Shown here piece by piece: positions 62,429 through 64,000 of a DNA stretch of 64,000 bases. This stretch comes from G963662675 sp963662675 (GTDB lineage Bacteria > Bacteroidota > Bacteroidia > Bacteroidales > Prolixibacteraceae). Where the stretch lies: NCBI GenBank assembly GCA_963662675.2, contig CAXXHP010000002.1:310001-374000 (forward strand). The letters are read 5' to 3'. The translations under genes were made by a program, and so were the position numbers. A model generated the notes under the pieces. It was not told where the DNA came from and made no database searches. It was given only the letters and a program-made list of their open reading frames with translations. Each line of letters begins with the position of its first letter. Position 1 is the first letter of the stretch.

Positions 62429-64000
62429 CTAATTATTCAATCCTTTTCTACGGAGATATTCTTTAATTATAAAGCCATCAAACTTACTTTTTTTGCTGAT
62501 ATTTTTCTGTATCGCCGTTGAAATGGAATTATATCCGGTAAGCATTTCGGATATTGTTTCATTTATATCTTCCCGGGTTATAGTTTCAGCAGGGATGCAA
62601 TATTTTTCCTGATGGAATAACTTCATTGCTCCTTTGTTTTTATGCATATAGTAGGCGCCTGCCGAAATTGCGATTGTTGGCGTACTTCCGGCCATTGAGA
62701 AAATGATCGGATGATGCTTCATCGTAATGGTAAGAAAGGCATTTTTATAGGTGGAAACAACAAGTTTAAAGTTCGCTCCATAATTAAGGATCGTTGCTTT
62801 CATAGCTAATTTTTGGTTCAGGTATTCAAGAGCTGGGATATCTGAAGGGTCTTGTGCAATTAGAACCAATTCAAATTGTTTATTATTGAAGTTCTCGGTA
62901 AGTGACGCAGCTATTTCATCCAGAATCCGGTTAATTTCTTCCACATTGAACTTCCAGTATTGGACATTAACGGCAACTATCTTTTTAGTGCTGTTTATTC
63001 TTCGACTGTTCATCTCATCTGCAAAATCCTTTTCAGACAAATTTTCGCAAAATAGGGCATCATCAAATAATGTAAAAACCTTTTTTGGATCGAAAAGCCC
63101 AATTTCCTTTAAGTCTTTTACTGAATCTTCATCATCACGAAGGCCAATCAGCATTGCCTTATTTAGTTGACGGGCAATTTTTCTCTGATAACGGGTTTCC
63201 CAAATGCCAATATTGTGGCCAGATAAAATTACATCCGTATTAAAGTAATTGGCAATTCGTATTAAGCCCATGAAATCGAGTAGACGTGAAGCAGTTTTAC
63301 CCGTAAGAAAACCACCTCCACCAATATGCAGAACTCGTGCATTTTTTATAGTGAATAGCAGCATGCCTGCTTCTGGGTTTAGACCTAGGGTGGCATTAAA
63401 GTGTTTGATGAAAAAACAATTGATCCTGACCCAGAGTAGTTTAGTTTTAAAGAATTTGGTAAAATGCTTTTTATTACCAATTCCACCGTATTCAATTCCC
63501 CGGAATCCCCACAGGCAATTTCGGCTAGCTGATAGAATATTATAGTTCCCGTGTATCTTTCGGGTTTTGTTGGGGTTGGGCGATAGCAATGTGACAGTTG
63601 CATGAGGTACGGTTTCGTTCCATATTTTTAGGTTGCTGTTCAACTGTGCCTCGTCTCCAATATTGTCGTAACCAAATCCCGATGTGTAGATCACATTGAA
63701 GCCATCTTTATCTCTGCGAATCAAGCTGGTTAATCCAAGAAAAGCATTGATCTTTCGGAAGATGTATTCATGCCGTTTGAGCTTTTTATCTGATATTGAG
63801 TTTCTTCCATTTAACCATTTTTCTTTTGACTTTCGGATTATCTTTTTCTTTAAAATGAAATCAGTTTTAAGCAGAACCCACTCAAGAAGATTTGTTGAAA
63901 AATGGATTTTTGTCTGCTTTTTCAGGGAATTTTTTTGATTCTGCCGGTATTGACTGTAAAGTTGTTTGTATACCAAAGTATCTTTTTGTGAATAGATAAA
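62429..64000 (-). CDS. Polysaccharide pyruvyl transferase family protein, 5' end beyond window
   Basis: At least 515 residues. The frame is open through base 64000 without a stop, and the only start inside is a TTG at 63976, so the true start may lie outside. The family signature is SGFGYDNIGDEAQLNSNLKIW, with VLHIGGGGFLTG, IGLRDDEDSVKDL and ITMKHHPIIFSMAGSTPTIAI. Members add pyruvate ketals or act in related cell-surface glycan steps; activity here is not proven. The N-terminal 90 residues are basic and not typical of the core. It is upstream of and probably co-transcribed with the KpsS-like gene. Confidence 0.8.
   Translation of the reverse strand, partial: FIYSQKDTLVYKQLYSQYRQNQKNSLKKQTKIHFSTNLLEWVLLKTDFILKKKIIRKSKEKWLNGRNSISDKKLKRHEYIFRKINAFLGLTSLIRRDKDGFNVIYTSGFGYDNIGDEAQLNSNLKIWNETVPHATVTLLSPNPNKTRKIHGNYNILSASRNCLWGFRGIEYGGIGNKKHFTKFFKTKLLWVRINCFFIKHFNATLGLNPEAGMLLFTIKNARVLHIGGGGFLTGKTASRLLDFMGLIRIANYFNTDVILSGHNIGIWETRYQRKIARQLNKAMLIGLRDDEDSVKDLKEIGLFDPKKVFTLFDDALFCENLSEKDFADEMNSRRINSTKKIVAVNVQYWKFNVEEINRILDEIAASLTENFNNKQFELVLIAQDPSDIPALEYLNQKLAMKATILNYGANFKLVVSTYKNAFLTITMKHHPIIFSMAGSTPTIAISAGAYYMHKNKGAMKLFHQEKYCIPAETITREDINETISEMLTGYNSISTAIQKNISKKSKFDGFIIKEYLRRKGLNN

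Noticed and set aside
55924..64000. Polysaccharide region as a horizontally acquired island.
   Set aside because: It is variable-type gene content, but I see no boundary repeats, tRNA, integrase or clear base-composition shift inside the window.

Overview
The window is a stretch of ordinary chromosome from a member of the Bacteroidota. The evidence is a T9SS type A sorting-domain protein, an Oar-like TonB-dependent receptor, DUF4296/DUF4837/DUF4834/DUF4252/DUF4468 families, an extended AtpB N-terminus, and promoters of the Bacteroidota type (TTTG, about 19 bases, TAnnTTTG). Overall gene style points to the Marinilabiliales/Prolixibacteraceae side of the phylum, but that rank is inference. No prophage, intact insertion sequence, CRISPR array or rRNA was seen.

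Layout. 1-8.2 kb (mostly minus strand): edge of a His-rich membrane protein; a LuxR-type regulator coupled to a hemerythrin/RIC-like protein; a methyltransferase with a TauE/SafE permease; DUF1232 with dusB; a CPBP protease; nadA. 8.4-20.4 kb: exported metallo-beta-lactamase-fold protein, exported PepF, a small membrane protein, a radical SAM protein, an amidohydrolase-like protein without its catalytic barrel, a DUF4296 lipoprotein, a plus-strand cobalamin riboswitch with terminator but no downstream gene, a ferric-reductase-like membrane protein, an M3 oligopeptidase, a flavin reductase, and a 7TMR-DISM histidine kinase. 20.4-28.4 kb: an Oar-like receptor, then a four-gene plus-strand operon made of a secreted WMTDD-repeat protein, a PadR regulator, a PspC membrane protein and a DUF4252 protein, then a DUF4837 lipoprotein.

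28.5-41.2 kb: tatA, rseP-dxr-M23 peptidase, initiator tRNA with strong promoter and terminator, a gene-poor stretch with a decayed copy of the tRNA 3' half, a second WMTDD-repeat protein with a 96-bp tandem repeat, a DUF4468 protein, a DUF5916 outer-membrane protein followed in frame by a fragment copied from glyS, glyS itself, DUF4834 and a T9SS-exported protein. 41.4-50 kb (plus strand): pyrH, frr, a PHP phosphatase, dxs, a histidine kinase, DUF177-rpmF, fabH, a MaoC-like protein and a bactofilin. 50.2-55.9 kb: F-type ATP synthase genes (AtpZ-like, AtpI-like, atpB-E-F-H-A-G) with atpA broken by one base in an A8 run; beta and epsilon subunits are not present. 55.9-64 kb: polysaccharide genes, including a four-enzyme set for UDP-2,3-diacetamido-2,3-dideoxy-glucuronate and three surface-polysaccharide transferases.

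The least-described material is the pair of WMTDD-repeat secreted proteins. One sits at the head of a PadR/PspC operon behind a promoter overlapped by two direct repeats. That set looks like a self-regulated envelope module whose secreted component belongs to no family I recognise.
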